64,000 bases of DNA, from positions 1 through 64,000 of the forward strand of contig CAYSCS010000022.1 of the NCBI GenBank assembly GCA_964429695.1, read 5' to 3'. How positions within the stretch are numbered: position 1 is the stretch's first letter; every line of letters begins with the position of its first letter. Below, in pieces: positions 35,232 to 43,285 of the stretch. Origin of the DNA: CAYSCS01 sp964429695 (GTDB taxonomy: Bacteria; Acidobacteriota; Aminicenantia; Aminicenantales; Aminicenantaceae). The notes under the pieces were generated by a model, which was not told the DNA's origin, searched no databases, and saw only the letters and a list, made by a program, of their open reading frames with translations. The translations under genes were made by a program, and so were the position numbers.

Positions 35232-35693
35232 CTTTTTTTTATTTTCCAACACAGGAGGAAATAAATCAACATTTCTCTACCTAAAAAAATAATCTTGATA
35301 ATCTTGGCTCTTCCCACTTTTTGGTGAATAAATGGACAAAGCACATTTATACACCGCACGAAAGAGAAAACACCGTTTATTGACCATAATAAAAGAGAAG
35401 GCAGAAGGAGAGCTTTATGCATCTCGATGAAAATTTAAATTCAGCTAATTTACTAATTTAAAATACTGAAGTTAATCATCGTCACTCACCTCAACGTCCC
35501 CTATTTTTATCTCCAAGGATGCCTGAGGAAAGAGCCACTATTTTCTCTTTATATTGAGATTTATATTTCAACCCTGAAGTCTTTTTTATCTCCAGGAAAA
35601 ATAAATGAATATCATTGAGATCTTCTCTCACCCTAGAAGATTAGCCAATCAAGCCGAATTTCACCTCTTATACCATCTTTTTAGGTGATTGAC

Positions 35694-35721
35694 TTGACGC
35701 TTTAAAATTTTTTTATATAAA
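35694..35721 (+). promoter_or_regulatory. Possible upstream promoter of coaD-pil operon
   Basis: TTGACG (35694-35699), 16-bp spacer, TATAAA (35716-35721). The start would be near 35728, giving a leader of about 75 bases to coaD. Confidence 0.45.
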
Positions 35722-35751
35722 AGGTGAATAAGATAAAAAAATAATTTTAGT

Positions 35752-35780
35752 TTGACAAATGCAAATTTTTTTGATATGAG
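35752..35780 (+). promoter_or_regulatory. Possible proximal promoter of coaD
   Basis: TTGACA (35752-35757), 17-bp spacer, TATGAG (35775-35780). The start would be near 35787, 15 bases before the coaD GTG. The -35 is perfect and the -10 only partly matches. Confidence 0.45.
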
Positions 35781-35801
35781 GAACAATAATCGAGCAAAAG
35801 A

Positions 35802-36320
35802 GTGAATAAGAGTGCAGGAAAGAAAAAAGCAATATATCCAGGATCATTCGATCCTATCACTAACGGTCATGTAGATATCATCAAAAGGGGGTTGAAAATA
35901 TTTGAAAGCATCCTGATAGCGGTTCTCGAAAATCCTAAAAAGGAACCTCTTTTCTCGACTAAAGAAAGGATAGAAATGATTGAAGAAACCTTCGCAGAGG
36001 AGAAAAATGTGGAGGTAAAAGGATTCAATGGTCTTCTGGTTGAATTTGCAAAGAAACATAACTCAAGGGTTGTCATCCGAGGCTTGAGGGCAATTTCTGA
36101 TTTTGAATATGAATTTCAGATGGCTTTGATGAATCGAAAGCTCGATCCTGAAATTGAGACTTTCTTCATGATGCCCAATGTAAGCTTCTCCTTTCTCAGC
36201 TCAGGATTGGTTAAAGAAATATACATGCTTGGAGGGTGTCTTAAAGGTCTCGTACCAGAAGCAGTAGAAAGGAGGCTAAAGGAGAAGTTTAGAGGAAAAT
36301 TGAAGGCATCAAGAAATTAA
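35802..36320 (+). CDS. coaD: Phosphopantetheine adenylyltransferase
   Basis: 172 residues, fourth step of coenzyme A synthesis. The nucleotidyltransferase motif is YPGSFDPITNGHVDIIKRGL; VVIRGLRAISDFEYEFQMAL and MPNVSFSFLSSGLVKEI (ISSTLVRE position) are family-typical. GTG start with weak GAGCAAAAGA upstream. pilM starts 22 bp after the stop, so coaD may head the pilus operon. The third and second steps are provided by coaBC at 46 kb. Confidence 0.96.
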   Translation: MNKSAGKKKAIYPGSFDPITNGHVDIIKRGLKIFESILIAVLENPKKEPLFSTKERIEMIEETFAEEKNVEVKGFNGLLVEFAKKHNSRVVIRGLRAISDFEYEFQMALMNRKLDPEIETFFMMPNVSFSFLSSGLVKEIYMLGGCLKGLVPEAVERRLKEKFRGKLKASRN

Positions 36321-36342
36321 TAAAGAGAAGGATTATTTCACA

Positions 36343-37422
36343 ATGTTTGGTTTAGGTACAGAAAAAGGAGTGGTTGGTCTGGATATAGGCTCCTATTCCA
36401 TAAAAGCTCTTGAACTGAAATCTAAGAAAAAAGAAGGCGAAGAAAGGTATGAAGTCAAGAAGATTGGTTACGAGATTCTTCCTCGCGATGCTATAGTTGA
36501 AGGAACAATCATAGATGCGCCTGCGGTCGTCGAAACGATAAAGATGATTTTCGAGGAAAACAAAATAAAAAACAAAAACATCGCTATTTCAATTTCTGGC
36601 AATTCAGTAATCATTAAAAAAATCTCTCTCCCTGCAATGGACACAGAAGAACTCGCTGAGTCTATTATCTGGGAGGCGAAGCACAACATCCCCTACCCTT
36701 ATGAAGAGACAAACGTAGATTACGCTATCTTGAAACCACCTCCACATTCGGATTCTAAGAATCTCGAAATTTTATTGGTGGCGGCGAAAAAGGATAAAAT
36801 ATCAAACTACAGCAACGTCGTTCATCAGGCAAAGAAGAATTTAGAAATGATTGACGTGGATGTCTTCTCTCTTCAAAACGCATTAGAAGTAAACTACCCC
36901 GAAATGTACAACCAAAAAACAATTGCCATGATAAATCTAGGAGCCAATATCACAAATGTCATCATCATCGAAAAAGGAATCCCACAACTCTTCAGAGACC
37001 TATCTCTTGGAGGCTTCTTCTTTACAGAGAACATCAGTAAAGACCTGGATATAAGTTTCGATGATGCAGAAAAAATACTCAAAGATATTCCCGTAAAAGA
37101 TATTTCATCTCGTCAAATTGAAGCAGTACTGACCATGAACATCGAAAACCTCCTGGAAGAGCTTGAGAAAACATTCTCTTTTTATGAAGCAGGTGAAAAA
37201 AGAGAGAAAAAGATTGAACAAATCTTCCTAAGTGGGGGGCTCTCCAAGCTTAAAGAACTATCCTTGTTCTTCGAAAAGAAATTCGACATAAAGACAGATA
37301 TTTTCAATCCTTTCCGTAGAATTTTGATTGACGAGAAGAAATTTGATGTAGCATATTTCCAGGAAATTGCTCCCTTCTTCGCAGTCGCCACTGGTCTAGC
37401 CACACGAAGAGTGGAGAAATAA
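36343..37422 (+). CDS. pilM: Type IV pilus inner membrane platform protein PilM
   Basis: 359 residues, actin-like ATPase fold in the cytoplasm. Phosphate 1 motif GLDIGSYSIKALELK near the start, phosphate 2 region AMINLGANITNVIIIEKG (about 190-207), adenosine motif LSGGLSKLKELSLFFEKK (about 300). PilM binds the N-terminal peptide of PilN and links the alignment complex to the motor. First pil gene of pilMNOPQ. AAGGA lies 11 bases upstream of the ATG. Confidence 0.94.
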   Translation: MFGLGTEKGVVGLDIGSYSIKALELKSKKKEGEERYEVKKIGYEILPRDAIVEGTIIDAPAVVETIKMIFEENKIKNKNIAISISGNSVIIKKISLPAMDTEELAESIIWEAKHNIPYPYEETNVDYAILKPPPHSDSKNLEILLVAAKKDKISNYSNVVHQAKKNLEMIDVDVFSLQNALEVNYPEMYNQKTIAMINLGANITNVIIIEKGIPQLFRDLSLGGFFFTENISKDLDISFDDAEKILKDIPVKDISSRQIEAVLTMNIENLLEELEKTFSFYEAGEKREKKIEQIFLSGGLSKLKELSLFFEKKFDIKTDIFNPFRRILIDEKKFDVAYFQEIAPFFAVATGLATRRVEK

Positions 37423-37425
37423 GCC

Positions 37426-38046
37426 ATGATTAAGATAAACTTATTAAAGCCAGAGAAGAAAGAATTAAGGGAAACTCCGGTCATTCCTGTAACAGAAAAA
37501 AAAGTCAAAAAAACACCTTCACTTTCCTTTTTAATATTCTTTCTCTTCATTGTAGCTATCGTTGCCCTCTTCCTTTTCCAAAGGAAAGCTCTAGAGAAAG
37601 AAAGAGAACTTCTTAGAAAAGCAGAACAAGAAAGAAATGAGCTCCAGTATGTAATAGTTAAATTGGAAGAACTGGAGAAAAAAAAGAGTCTTTTTTCCAG
37701 TAAGATTGACCTGATCAATAAGCTTATGATTCAACAAGAAATACCTGTGAGGATAATGGATGAACTGAGTAAAAACATACCTGAATGGGTTTGGCTAACA
37801 GAGGCAACCTTCAAGGACCAGAATTTGGAAATAAAAGGGAATGCACTCTCCAACAGCCTCATTGCCGATTATATCTTCAATCTCGAAAACAGCCCTTACT
37901 TTGACAATGTGAACTTAATTTCCTCCACTCAAAGAATGATTGGAAATGACCAGTTCTTAGAATTCTCTCTGACGGCAAGATATATAATCCCTCAGAGCGA
38001 ACCCCAGCCGGGGGTACAAACTCCAGGTGAAAAGGATAAGAAATGA
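37426..38046 (+). CDS. pilN: Type IV pilus assembly protein PilN
   Basis: 206 residues. It starts MIKINLLKPEKKE, the conserved cytoplasmic peptide (INLLP-type) that docks in PilM. One transmembrane helix (about 34-51), a coiled coil (LEKERELLRKAEQERNELQY), then a periplasmic ferredoxin-like domain (VRIMDELSKNIPEWVWLTEA). Starts three bases after pilM and overlaps pilO by four. Confidence 0.93.
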   Translation: MIKINLLKPEKKELRETPVIPVTEKKVKKTPSLSFLIFFLFIVAIVALFLFQRKALEKERELLRKAEQERNELQYVIVKLEELEKKKSLFSSKIDLINKLMIQQEIPVRIMDELSKNIPEWVWLTEATFKDQNLEIKGNALSNSLIADYIFNLENSPYFDNVNLISSTQRMIGNDQFLEFSLTARYIIPQSEPQPGVQTPGEKDKK

Positions 38047-38609
38047 GAAACTGGCCTTGGTATGGCTATTTATTTTTAGTGCTTATCGTCTTTGGTCTTC
38101 TCTATTTTCTTTACTTCAAGCCGAAGAACGACGAGCTAAAAAGCATCAAACAAGAGAGAGAAAATGTCGAATTAGAAGTAATGAAACTCAGGCAGAAAAA
38201 AGACCAAATGGATAAAATTGAAGCAGAACTTAAGGGAATGGCTTCTACTCTTGAAGAGCTTGAAGCAATAATCCCCCAGAAGAAAGAAATAAGCGATATC
38301 CTGAGAAGAATTCAACAGCTTGCGTATGATTCGAGGCTGAACATAACAAAATTCGCGCCAAAGGGAGAAATAAATAAAGAATTTTATTCAGAATGGCCAA
38401 TCCCTATAGAAATCACGGGAAGTTACCATAATTTGGGAATATTCTTCGATAGATTGAGCCGTTTTGCACGTCTTTTCAACATAGAAAATTTTATGATAAA
38501 AGCCCTTCCCCAACAAACAGATGCTTCAACGATTGTGGCTGAATTCACAGCTAAAACATACATCTTTCATGAAGAAAGCATAACTCAAAAAGAGAGTAAA
38601 AAAGAATGA
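38043..38609 (+). CDS. pilO: Type IV pilus assembly protein PilO
   Basis: 188 residues: a short N-terminus, one transmembrane helix (about 4-22), a coiled coil (LEVMKLRQKKDQMDKIEAEL) and a periplasmic domain with IPQKKEISDILRRIQQLAYD and PIPIEITGSYHNLGIFFDRL, the usual PilO landmarks. It forms heterodimers with PilN. ATGA overlaps at both ends tie it translationally to pilN and pilP. Confidence 0.94.
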   Translation: MRNWPWYGYLFLVLIVFGLLYFLYFKPKNDELKSIKQERENVELEVMKLRQKKDQMDKIEAELKGMASTLEELEAIIPQKKEISDILRRIQQLAYDSRLNITKFAPKGEINKEFYSEWPIPIEITGSYHNLGIFFDRLSRFARLFNIENFMIKALPQQTDASTIVAEFTAKTYIFHEESITQKESKKE

Positions 38610-39061
38610 AAAGAATAATTTTCTTAACGATTCTACTCTTAATCTTGTATGGCTCCCTCCTTTTTCTTTTTCCTCAAGAGGAAGAAACTCAGGAGGAGCT
38701 AAAGAAAGATATTCCTAAGAGAACCTATGCTGTTTATGACCCTGGAGGAAGGAGAGACCCTTTTCGCGACCTCCTTGCGGGAAGAGAGGTGAAAGAGAAG
38801 ACAGGGGCAGGAGGAGTTCCTCAAATCTCCATAAACGATATTAACCTTGTTGGAATCGCTAAAACCAAGGGCAAATATACTGCTATCATCTCCGGACCTC
38901 AAGGGTTCCCGTTCTTCATCAAGGTTGGTGACAAATTCGAGGATGGATTTGTCCTCTCCATTACCGAAGACAAGGTCATTTTTCGGCAGACTAAACAGAG
39001 AAGCATACCTTTAATTAAGCCAAGAGATATTGTCAAAGAAATTAAGCCTGAGGAGAGATAA
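38606..39061 (+). CDS. pilP: Type IV pilus assembly protein PilP
   Basis: 151 residues with an N-terminal hydrophobic signal (about 4-22) not followed by a lipobox Cys, unlike lipoprotein PilP of Pseudomonas. The middle is disordered with YDPGGRRDPFRDLL, and the C-terminal beta domain has INLVGIAKTKGKYTAIISGP and VKVGDKFEDGFVLSITEDKV-like sequence. It connects PilN/PilO with the PilQ secretin. Confidence 0.9.
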   Translation: MKRIIFLTILLLILYGSLLFLFPQEEETQEELKKDIPKRTYAVYDPGGRRDPFRDLLAGREVKEKTGAGGVPQISINDINLVGIAKTKGKYTAIISGPQGFPFFIKVGDKFEDGFVLSITEDKVIFRQTKQRSIPLIKPRDIVKEIKPEER

Positions 39062-39062
39062 A

Positions 39063-41351
39063 ATGAAAAGCAAAAATTACTGGCGAATTCCTCTGTTCAT
39101 AAGCATTTCAATCTTCCTCATGGGATATGCAGATGAAAATCATTCTCTGATTAATTTAAACAAAATAACCATTCTCCCTGATAACTTGACTACAAGAGTC
39201 ATTCTTGAACCTAACTCTCCTCTTCCCACCCCGAGGACATATTACTCTCAAGAGAATCAGTCAACAATAGTTCTAGACCTGGAAAGGGTAAACACAGACG
39301 AAATGCCTCAAGTCATCCATAAGGAGTCCTCAATAATCTCCGGAATAAGATTCAAAAAAAATGGAAATGATAACCTTCATCTGTTTATTGACTTAAAGAA
39401 GAGGGTCCCTTACAGAATTTTCGCTGAAGATAAGAACACAATCCTAGAGTTCAATAACATGGTGCGCAACGCAGAAGGATACGAAATTGACCCACAGACT
39501 AAAAATGCCCTTATGAATAAGGCCGAAACCACAGTTATCTTAAAAAAGATAGATATTGCTGAAGAAAATGAGAGTATAAGCGTAATCGCTAAACTCAGCG
39601 AAGAACCTGTTACTAAGGTTTTTGCTCTAGATGACCCGCTGCGCCTAGTAGTAGACCTCTATGACACGATTTTCTCAAACCGCGCAATCTCACGCGAAGT
39701 GGGTAAATTTGGTATCGAAAAAGTTAGAGCAGCCCAATTTCAGCTCGAAAATCCCTATACCATTACCAGGATAGTTTTTGACCTCAAAGAACCGGTGCTC
39801 TATTCTCTTTGCTCATCTAAAAATGAACTCATCATTTCTTTCTCTAAAACACAACCTTATTCCCAGAATGAACCGTCCTCAAAAATGGGATCCTCACTTC
39901 TTTCCAATCTTCCCCAACATCCTGCTTCACAAGAGCTGTCCAAACCTGAACAAAAAAAACAAGCGCTGGATTCTCCTAAGAAAGAAAATCATACCGCTCC
40001 CCTAAGAGCTGAAATTCCTGAGAATAAAAATCTCACGCAGGAAGAAACTCAGGAAGAGCAATTTAAACCGAAGACGATTGCTGCTCCTGAGGAAAAATAC
40101 ACAGGGGAACTTATCAGTTTAAAATTTAAAGATGCGGACTTGAGAGATGTTATCTTCTATCTTGGTGAATTTGCGGGTTTAAATGTTGTCTTTGATCCTG
40201 AGGTAAGAGGAGTGGTGACAGTCGACCTCCAAGATGTTCCCTGGGATCAAGCTCTGGATGTTATTCTCAAGGTGAACAAAATGGGAAGAACAATCGAAGG
40301 AAACATACTTCGCATTGCTCCCATCTCGGTTCTCACCAGAGAAGAAGAGGAACTCCGGAGGCTTCAGGAAATTAAAGAACTCGCAGGCCCAACTGTAATC
40401 AAAACCTTCACTCTCTCTTATTCAAAGGCTCAAGATGTCCAGGAACTTCTTCGCGACAAGCTTTCCCAGAGGGGGAAGGTAATCGTAGATGGGAGAACTA
40501 ACACTCTGATCATAGAAGATGTGAAGGATAGAGTGGACCTCATCGAGAGGCTTATCGGTGTTTTCGATACACCCACCCCTCAAGTTTCAATCGAAGCCAG
40601 GATCGTCGAAGCCACATCAAACTTTGTGCGCAACTTAGGAATTCAATGGGGCTTCCGCGGAATTGCTGATCCTTTCTATGGTAACCCTACCTCTCTCCAA
40701 TTCCCTCATAAAATTCTCGTTGATGGCGCAATAATTCCAGAAGGAATTGTTACCAAAGGGATTGGAGGTCCTTTAGGCGGTTATGCCGTAAATCTTCCTG
40801 CTCCTGCCTTCTCCGGAGCAATGGGCATTTCTTTCGCCAATGTGCTTGATACTTTCAGGCTCGACATGGCTATCTCAGCCTTGGAGACATCCGGAGAAGG
40901 ACGCATAATTTCTACACCTTCGGTAACCACGCAGAATAACCAGGAAGCCCAGATCCTCCAGGGAAGACAGATTCCCGTCCAGACTGTTGCCAATTTCACG
41001 GTAACAACAAGATACGTGAACGCAGCTCTGGAACTTACGGCCACTCCCCAAATAACGGCAGAGGGAACAATCATCATGTACATTCAGGTCAAGAATGATG
41101 CTGCTGATTTTGCAAACTTAGTCCAAGGAATTCCACCCATTATAACCCAGAGCGCAAAGACAACGGTCATGGTCCCCGACGGAGGAACTACAGTCATTGG
41201 GGGAATCTATAGAACCGAGGATTCTATAACTCGTGAAAGAATTCCTTTCTTCCACAGAATTCCCATACTGGGTAATCTGTTTAAATCATTTGCAAGGACA
41301 AAACAGAATCGGGAGCTCCTTATTTTTATAACTCCCCGAATCATCAAATAA
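39063..41351 (+). CDS. pilQ: Type IV pilus secretin PilQ
   Basis: 762 residues. Signal peptide, two AMIN domains (about 25-110 and 140-245), a low-complexity Pro/Glu/Lys linker (255-340), an STN/N0 domain (about 344-415, ISLKFKDADLRDVIFYLGEF), N1 secretin_N (about 440-510, KTFTLSYSKAQDVQELLRDK, GRTNTLIIEDV) and the secretin pore (about 520-760) with VSIEARIVEATSNFVRNLGI, VPDGGTTVIGGIYRTE and ELLIFITPRII. It forms the outer membrane channel for the pilus. ATG 39063 has GAGGAG upstream. Confidence 0.96.
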   Translation: MKSKNYWRIPLFISISIFLMGYADENHSLINLNKITILPDNLTTRVILEPNSPLPTPRTYYSQENQSTIVLDLERVNTDEMPQVIHKESSIISGIRFKKNGNDNLHLFIDLKKRVPYRIFAEDKNTILEFNNMVRNAEGYEIDPQTKNALMNKAETTVILKKIDIAEENESISVIAKLSEEPVTKVFALDDPLRLVVDLYDTIFSNRAISREVGKFGIEKVRAAQFQLENPYTITRIVFDLKEPVLYSLCSSKNELIISFSKTQPYSQNEPSSKMGSSLLSNLPQHPASQELSKPEQKKQALDSPKKENHTAPLRAEIPENKNLTQEETQEEQFKPKTIAAPEEKYTGELISLKFKDADLRDVIFYLGEFAGLNVVFDPEVRGVVTVDLQDVPWDQALDVILKVNKMGRTIEGNILRIAPISVLTREEEELRRLQEIKELAGPTVIKTFTLSYSKAQDVQELLRDKLSQRGKVIVDGRTNTLIIEDVKDRVDLIERLIGVFDTPTPQVSIEARIVEATSNFVRNLGIQWGFRGIADPFYGNPTSLQFPHKILVDGAIIPEGIVTKGIGGPLGGYAVNLPAPAFSGAMGISFANVLDTFRLDMAISALETSGEGRIISTPSVTTQNNQEAQILQGRQIPVQTVANFTVTTRYVNAALELTATPQITAEGTIIMYIQVKNDAADFANLVQGIPPIITQSAKTTVMVPDGGTTVIGGIYRTEDSITRERIPFFHRIPILGNLFKSFARTKQNRELLIFITPRIIK

Positions 41352-41364
41352 TAGGATGGGAAAA

Positions 41365-41964
41365 ATGAAGAGAGCAAAATGCACTTTAAAGATAATGGTC
41401 ATCTTTTCAGTAATTACCTTTCTCCTCTCCTGTAATCCTATCGAAAATGAAACAGAATCTGATAGCATGCTCATCATCGTTAAATTAACTGGAAAAGACT
41501 TAGAAGATAACGAGGTCAATTACCTCCAGTCTGATGTTCTCTTTGAAGACCCAGACACAGGACAAACATATGTCACGGCTGATGAAGCAAAGGTAACTTT
41601 TACGGCAAAGCTTCTCGACCCATTGGCAATTGATTCTCATTACAACTCCATCCTTGTTGAACGGTATATCGTTTCATACATCAGATCTGACGGAAAAAGC
41701 ACAGAAGGAGTGGATGTTCCCTACTCATTCGAAGGTTCACTTTCTGTGCTGGTCAACATTGATGAAGAATCAGAGGCATCCTTCATCATCGTTAGAGAGG
41801 TGGCGAAGCTTGAGCCTCCCCTGATAAACCTCCATGAGGGACGAGGTGAAGGAGTGTTGGAAGTTAAAGCAAAAGTTGAATTTTATGGACGTGATTTGTC
41901 AAATAGAAGAGTAAAGGCAACAGGTTACCTGACTATCTTCTTTGCTAATTATGTCAATGAATAA
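41365..41964 (+). CDS. Lipoprotein cotranscribed with pilQ
   Basis: 199 residues. Lipobox FLLSC (Cys about 23 from the ATG at 41365), so it is lipidated. The mature part is beta-rich with VKLTGKDLEDNEVNYLQSDV and later GVLEVKAKVEFYGRDLSNRR, suggesting immunoglobulin-like folds; no family recognised. The gene starts 13 bp after pilQ with no terminator between. It could be a pilotin-like or accessory factor of the secretin, but that is inference from position. Confidence 0.75.
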   Translation: MKRAKCTLKIMVIFSVITFLLSCNPIENETESDSMLIIVKLTGKDLEDNEVNYLQSDVLFEDPDTGQTYVTADEAKVTFTAKLLDPLAIDSHYNSILVERYIVSYIRSDGKSTEGVDVPYSFEGSLSVLVNIDEESEASFIIVREVAKLEPPLINLHEGRGEGVLEVKAKVEFYGRDLSNRRVKATGYLTIFFANYVNE

Positions 41965-41986
41965 CTAAGAAATAAGGATGATAGCC

Positions 41987-42841
41987 ATGAAGAAAAAAAA
42001 CTTTGTCTTCTTGATAATAATTTTGGCGGGGATGACCCTCATCCTTTCGACTTCGTGTAAAAGAGAAGCTGTTCAAGAACCAAATCCTCTCGGTCCCTCC
42101 GGCTTATCCATAGTCCTTGACCTTTCTGCAACTCCTAATGCTCTTTTTGCAGGAACACAGGCAAGAGAGTCTGCAACCATAACTGCTCGTCTTAAAAAAT
42201 ACGATGGAATGGCGCTTTCAGGAGAAACAATCATCTTCGAAATAAGAGATTCTTTAGGGATAAAAGTCAATTGTGGGTTTTTCGAGGGAAATCAATATGT
42301 GACTTCAAGGCAAACGGATGGGGCTGGAAATGTTACTCTCACCTATTTTGGCCCGCTGGCCCAAGAACTGGTCGACAACACAACCCTTTACATTTTCGCT
42401 CACCTTGCATGGGAAGGTAAGGAGGAGATATCAGAGCTTACCCCCATTTACATCGTCCGCGACTTCTATGACCCTGACCTCACCTTTGAGCTCTGGGCTG
42501 ATCCAAACGTCCTCTGGTGCACCTCGAAGAGGCCACGCTCTGTAATAATGGGTGTATTTGCTAGAGAAGATGGAAATCCAATTGTGGGCAGGAAAGTCTT
42601 CTTTGAAATCCTCTCAGGTCTTGGAGAATTCGAAGATGGAAAAACCAAGACTTACAGGATCACCAACAGTGAGGGGATAGCTTCTATAGAATATGTTGGA
42701 CCTAAAAACACAGAAATGACAAAGGCCGAGGACTGGGTAGAGATTCGAGGCCAACCCGAGACCTACTGGATTGACTATGAAAATAACCTTTACTACCTCC
42801 ACAAAGAACTGAAAATCAGGCTTAAAAAGGGAACAAACTAA
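41987..42841 (+). CDS. Lipoprotein with Ig-like (Big-1/invasin-type) domains
   Basis: 284 residues. Lipobox ILSTSC, then two similar beta-sandwich units: one at about 30-140 (ATITARLKKYDGMALSGETI, TDGAGNVTLTYFGP) and one at about 155-265 (VIMGVFAREDGNPIVGRKVF, ITNSEGIASIEYVGP). The pattern 'polar change, G..., FEI, T(D/N)..G...(L/I)(T/E)Y.GP' is typical of bacterial Ig-like domain 1. AAGGA favours 41987 over the ATG at 41978. Last gene of the pil operon before an intrinsic terminator. Possibly surface-exposed and linked to pilus function. Confidence 0.78.
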   Translation: MKKKNFVFLIIILAGMTLILSTSCKREAVQEPNPLGPSGLSIVLDLSATPNALFAGTQARESATITARLKKYDGMALSGETIIFEIRDSLGIKVNCGFFEGNQYVTSRQTDGAGNVTLTYFGPLAQELVDNTTLYIFAHLAWEGKEEISELTPIYIVRDFYDPDLTFELWADPNVLWCTSKRPRSVIMGVFAREDGNPIVGRKVFFEILSGLGEFEDGKTKTYRITNSEGIASIEYVGPKNTEMTKAEDWVEIRGQPETYWIDYENNLYYLHKELKIRLKKGTN

Positions 42842-43285
42842 CCCTTTAACTTCACTCCTGGCTAAAGATGAAGCCCTTCTTCCCGTGAGGAAAAAGGGCT
42901 TCTGTTTTTTCATGAGGAAAGAATGATAAGAGTTCTCATTTGAAATTTTTATCAATAATAATGAGAGTAATTTGGATTCGAAATGAGACCTAAAAACCAG
43001 AGTGTGAACTCCTAGAGTGACCAAACTTAAGTCTTTCAAGGAGATAAATCCAATCCCTCTCATCTAGCAACGAAAAAACCACTCATTTCTTCCTCAAGGG
43101 GGTATTTTGCCCCATTTAGTCATCAAAAAACTGAAGGCAAAGTATAAATTTAAGCAAGTGAAAATTTAACTCAAATTTAAGATGAGAGATTGTGCTTTTT
43201 TCAGAATGAGAAGAGATGAAAAAGCTCTCGCCTTCTCCTCGAACTCTTGGGTGAATAAGAGTGGAAAGATTGATTCAATTTGCTC
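42842..43285. other. Convergent intergenic region, 444 bp
   Basis: Contains the pil operon terminator in its first 70 bp. The remainder, to the end of priA, shows no gene, repeat or second clear terminator. Confidence 0.45.
42870..42910 (+). terminator. Intrinsic terminator of the pil operon
   Basis: Stem GAAGCCCTT (42870-42878) pairs with AAGGGCTTC (42894-42902), followed by TG and six T residues (42905-42910). It lies 28 bp after the second lipoprotein gene. Confidence 0.88.

Larger units (their letters stand above)
35253..35801. other. Divergent intergenic region, about 550 bp
   Basis: Between the starts of pcm (minus) and coaD (plus). No gene or confident repeat. The last ~110 bp carry two tandem sigma-70-like promoters for coaD, listed separately. 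Confidence 0.45.

Noticed and set aside
8367..43260. GTGAATAAG occurring at about 8367, 32109, 35723, 35802 and 43252
   Set aside because: More than expected by chance, but two copies are start codons followed by common Asn-Lys codons and the flanks do not extend the match.
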